In this document: one piece after another, positions 60,730 through 64,000 of the stretch
Position numbering within the stretch: the stretch's first letter is position 1
How the letters are laid out: the number at the start of each line of letters is the position of its first letter
Source of the DNA: Sipunculus nudus
Taxonomy: Eukaryota; Annelida; Sipuncula; Golfingiida; Sipunculidae
Assembly (NCBI GenBank): GCA_026874595.1
Contig: CM049315.1
Coordinates: forward strand, 69,885,916-69,949,915
Length of the DNA stretch: 64,000 nucleotides
Direction: 5' to 3'
The notes under the pieces: model-generated
The model's input: the letters and a program-made list of their open reading frames with translations, nothing else
Told to the model about the DNA's origin: nothing
Databases searched by the model: none
Translations under genes and position numbers: made by a program

Positions 60730-61432
60730 GATCATCACCGGATGTAATTTGCCGACTTAATTCATCCACATTGCCGTGTCGCTTACCAGCTCTATGCTCT
60801 AATACAATGGAGCACCGATTTTGGTTTTACAGCCAGAGGGCACGTTGTCCTTGAGGCGCTTTGAACCAGGCAAGGCTATTATGATCAGTTCTTACCACAA
60901 ACCGTCTATTTAGCAGATAATGGAAGAAAGTTCTCGCTGTGTGACACCATATCTTTGGTGTGAGGGCTTTGGTGGCCAGCTGATATAAGCGATGACACTT
61001 TTCTCCCCTTCTTGCACATGATAGAATACAGCACCAAAACTAGTGTCAGAAGCGTCTGTATTAAAAACAAATAAGTATGTTGAGTTAAAGTGGGACAATA
61101 TAAAAGCTAGTGGAATGTACGTTCTTTTGTTTCCCCAAATGTAACTCCGTCCCCTTAGCCATCAGATCAATCAAAGTAGTGGCAACTTCTGCAAAACCAG
61201 GCACAAAGCTCAATGGCCCTTTGGACAGTTGCTGGAGCTCTACAAAGCCCGAATGGCATACGGGTGTACTCGAACAGGTCCCGTTGTTTAACAAAAGGAG
61301 TACAAATGGAGGTCCAAAGAAGAGAACCATTGGGACCCGCGCAAGAATCTTGGAGCCACCCTGGATGACCAAGTGAAGGTTGTAACACGTAGTATGTACT
61401 ATAACATCGGGCGTAACTTTAAGGTCAAACAT
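60730..61432 (-). pseudogene. Ty3/Gypsy reverse transcriptase and RNase H fragment
   Basis: On the minus strand the RT core segment DLFEYTRMPFGLCRAPATVQ lies near 61,290-61,230. The start of the RNase H domain follows near 61,065 (FNTDASDTSFGAV), with VIAYISWPPKPSHQRYGVTQRE to 60,925, and then RRFVVRTDHNSLAWF and EHRAGKRHGNVDELSRQ at 60,905-60,735. The segment with the RT catalytic YxDD is missing between the first two pieces, so a deletion has removed the active site. Frame changes and a stop confirm it is dead. It lies upstream, in its own direction, of the 56,839-57,890 gag remnant, so the two are separate insertions. Confidence 0.8.
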
Positions 61433-61469
61433 AACTTCACAACGGAGGCATACCCAAAGGCAATTACTA

Positions 61470-61995
61470 CTAATCCCGTCCCGCCTTGACTATCATAATG
61501 CCTCTTGGGAGCCTCCAGGAAGCCTTTCCACAAACTGGAGTTGACCCAGAACAATGCAGCAAGGCTCCCGAAGAGATCTGCACGCGCTCCCTGTGAGGCA
61601 GAGAATCACATTAACGATTTTGACAACTTTACAGAAAATGCTGCACTCTACCATTGCATTACAATACTTCCATGATCTTTTTTCTATATGTCAACCCTGT
61701 GGCTCCTTAAAATCCCCCATCTGACATGGAATGAGTTACCATTGGCTATCCGGGAACCAATTTCACAAACTTTATTTTAGAAAAAAACTGTAATTCAGGT
61801 GTTCAGCTGCTTTTACTGAAACTGATATTATTAATTAAACATATACATTTCAATTTTTTTAAACAATGTAATATTGAATGCTGTAACAAACTATGAATGT
61901 ATATTAGGTGTGTTTAATAGTACCTCAAATCCTATTTTTTTTTAATCTGTGAGCGCACAGAAAATATAAAGTACATTTGCGCTATATAAATAAAG

Positions 61996-62040
<45 letters not shown>

Positions 62041-62041
62041 G
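61470..62041 (+). mobile_element. 3' end of a CR1/L2-like LINE
   Basis: The frame contains SRLDYHNA (61,478), LPVRQRITLTILTTLQKMLH (61,595) and a tail like MSYHWLSGNQF, matching the C-terminal end of CR1/L2-type reverse transcriptases, with stops inside. The 3' end reads gcgctatataaataaagata followed by (ATA)n to 62,041; short tandem repeats at the 3' end are typical of these LINEs. It is 5'-truncated. Confidence 0.75.
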
Positions 62042-64000
62042 TTATAATAGGAGTAATACAGCTCAACTCAGTTAAATTTTAATGTAAACTGTTTTGCTTA
62101 ACATGTCAACATTCATATAATGTCATTTTCACAAATAGATTGTTGAATTTGGATTACCCATTCAGCACGATTAGGGATTGAAAATATTTTCTGTAATTTG
62201 ACCAAATCAAATGTCAAAAAGTGATTTATTTGCTATATTGTTATAATGCCATCATGTAGATCATGTAGACTTTAACGAGGCAGAAAAAAGAACATTCACA
62301 TTTTAAATAACAGTGGATTTTTGTTGACTTTTAAGTGGGATTAATTTTAATCGATGAAAAGGGGGTGGGCAGATTTTCTTATATCAGATATTTTGAGAAG
62401 ATACTGAAAATTAACAAGGGACCAATGGGTCACTATGCTTAGCTGAAGCCGACCTAGAAGGTAAAATCTAAAATAATATCAAATGGAGATAAAGTGTGAG
62501 AGGAAGAAGTAATATAGGCCATGGTTAGTTCATATGATTGGTTAGTATTGATTAGCCGGAAATTGTTGCAAATAATATTTTGTGACCTGACCATGTGTTT
62601 CCTAATGTTGAAACAGAAGCATGTGAGCAGTTTGTGAATAAAGGATGTGTTCTTTTACCATGATCATTAGTTGACTTTTTGATTAACTGTTGACATATAA
62701 GTAGTTTACACATTTGTTCAAATGAATCATTTTTTAATACATATTATTAAATATATATATATATATATATTATTTATTAAATGTATAGTTGAAATATAAC
62801 TTTTATCCCAAGTCCACAGATAAAAGGACTTGGTGAGGGGGTCTATATGGCCCCCCCCCCCCCCTGGATTCTGGTCCTCCATACATGACATTATTTATAT
62901 TGAGAACCTCTTTGGACTTTTATTCTTTTCAATCAATACATATATTTAAACTGTACACAGGCGCAAAAAATAGGTAAGCTTCTTGAGACCAAATGTTTGC
63001 GAAGTGATAAACTCTTTATTCTGTTTAAATCCAAGGCTATCTTTTATTGAGGCGCTGTACTAAATTATGGACTGTAATAGAGGGATGAATGATTTTTCTA
63101 CATTTAATGTCACGTATATCCTCATATATATACTATATCCACTGTGCTAAACTGAAAAAAAGTCATAAATGCAGGTCTTAGCAGGCATCCCTATAACCTC
63201 AAGGCAAGCAACTTACAAAAGGTTACGCACACAACAATCTGTGTCTCTCTGCTATATGTATTATCAACAACAATAAGATCACAATAACAACAAAACCAAT
63301 TGCAACCTGGAAGAATAAAAAATATTTACAGGAACATAACAAGGGGTTAAAATAGTGCCGCCGCAGCCATGGCGAGTGCAGATGCGTCAGACTGTTACAT
63401 ACTTTGACAGATGTCAGATAGGCAGTGAAAGTGACAGTATGACTACTGTGATTCAGTGATTTCCTTTTTCTTTTTTATATACAGTAGCTCACAGTTTTTA
63501 TATGTCTGCTTGCAACATATTCCACCAAACAGATTGAAGGATGTTTACTTTCTTGGGACATTCACCATGTATAATAAAAACGTTTAGTAATAAATAAGAC
63601 CAGACCTACATTTGCTGGAATGAATTTGAATCATTAATATTTGCATTTCAAACACATCCATACTTGGTTTTCACAATAATACAAAGCTATATCGGTTCGT
63701 GATTAGTTGATAATTGACAATATATATAGCATGGGATCTATATACAATATACAGGGCACGGGATTTATAAACAAAATAAAAGCGAACCTCCATGCACCCA
63801 CGCATGTTTTATATTTAACGTGAATCAATAATTAAATTTGGTGATTTGAATAATTATATCCATGAACACTCAACAAAAGCATCTAACCTACATTTACCTA
63901 CCTACCTGATCTAAACTTAAAACAGAGTAAATGAATAAACTGGAAAAACGGCATGTACTTCCGGAACGAAAAATTACGATTTCCATGCATTCTAATGGAC
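62042..64000. other. Intergenic stretch to the window end
   Basis: AT-rich sequence without a supported gene. It contains (TA)n at 62,752 and a C run at 62,850-62,866 next to tggattctggtcc, resembling the G-run mobile repeats. Nothing else was recognised. Confidence 0.45.

Noticed and set aside
56839-61432. A single long Gypsy element on the minus strand
   Set aside because: The RT/RNase H fragment lies upstream of the gag-protease fragment in reading direction, and RT sequence occurs in both, so they are two separate remnants.

Overview
The window reads as nuclear DNA of an animal, most likely a bivalve or other mollusc. The evidence is spliced genes with gt...ag introns, TATA boxes and AATAAA signals, about 35% GC by eye, tRNA-derived SINEs, DIRS-like, Ty3/Gypsy and CR1/L2-like retroelements, MITEs, and long poly(G)/(C), (TA)n and (GA)n tracts. 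The species cannot be named from sequence alone. The window is repeat-rich, with one small family of real genes.

Region 1 (1-21,927) is a giant inverted repeat. Arms of about 9.4 kb (1,109-10,553 and 12,503-21,927) mirror each other at under about 1% difference by eye; mirrored coordinates sum to about 23,035-23,041. Each arm carries a dead DIRS-like retrotransposon (gag, reverse transcriptase, RNase H) with the same lesions, a ~272-bp tandem repeat with a GGTGGCRCCACC core, and a pogo/Tigger-like DNA transposon whose end has grown into a 99-bp minisatellite. A third copy of the inner 1.1 kb lies at the left edge (1-1,108). The spacer holds a hAT-type BED zinc-finger fragment.

Region 2 (22,000-54,050) is built from segmental duplications: 22,490-26,050 matches 38,100-41,860, and 27,440-35,960 matches 47,600-54,045. 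It carries three tandem paralogues on the + strand, encoding only the C-terminal polo-box half of Polo-like kinase 4 (PLK4): PB1 and PB2 (the 'cryptic polo box'), a Ser/Pro-rich linker and PB3, with no kinase domain. Copies 1 (30,769-34,060, 397 codons) and 2 (43,347-46,145, 421 codons) are intact seven-exon genes with their own TATA boxes. Copy 3 (49,451-52,001) is a pseudogene: exons 1-2 and the promoter are lost to a ~2.4-kb deletion, and 7-bp and 19-bp deletions shift the frame. Two further promoter-like blocks (about 35,680 and 53,800) have no gene behind them. This kinase-less PLK4 cluster is the most interesting biology here.

Region 3 (54,050-64,000) is a retroelement graveyard: Gypsy gag, protease, RT and RNase H fragments, a CR1/L2-like LINE 3' end, a tRNA-derived SINE and a 36-bp minisatellite of about 1.1 kb. 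I see no intact host gene there.
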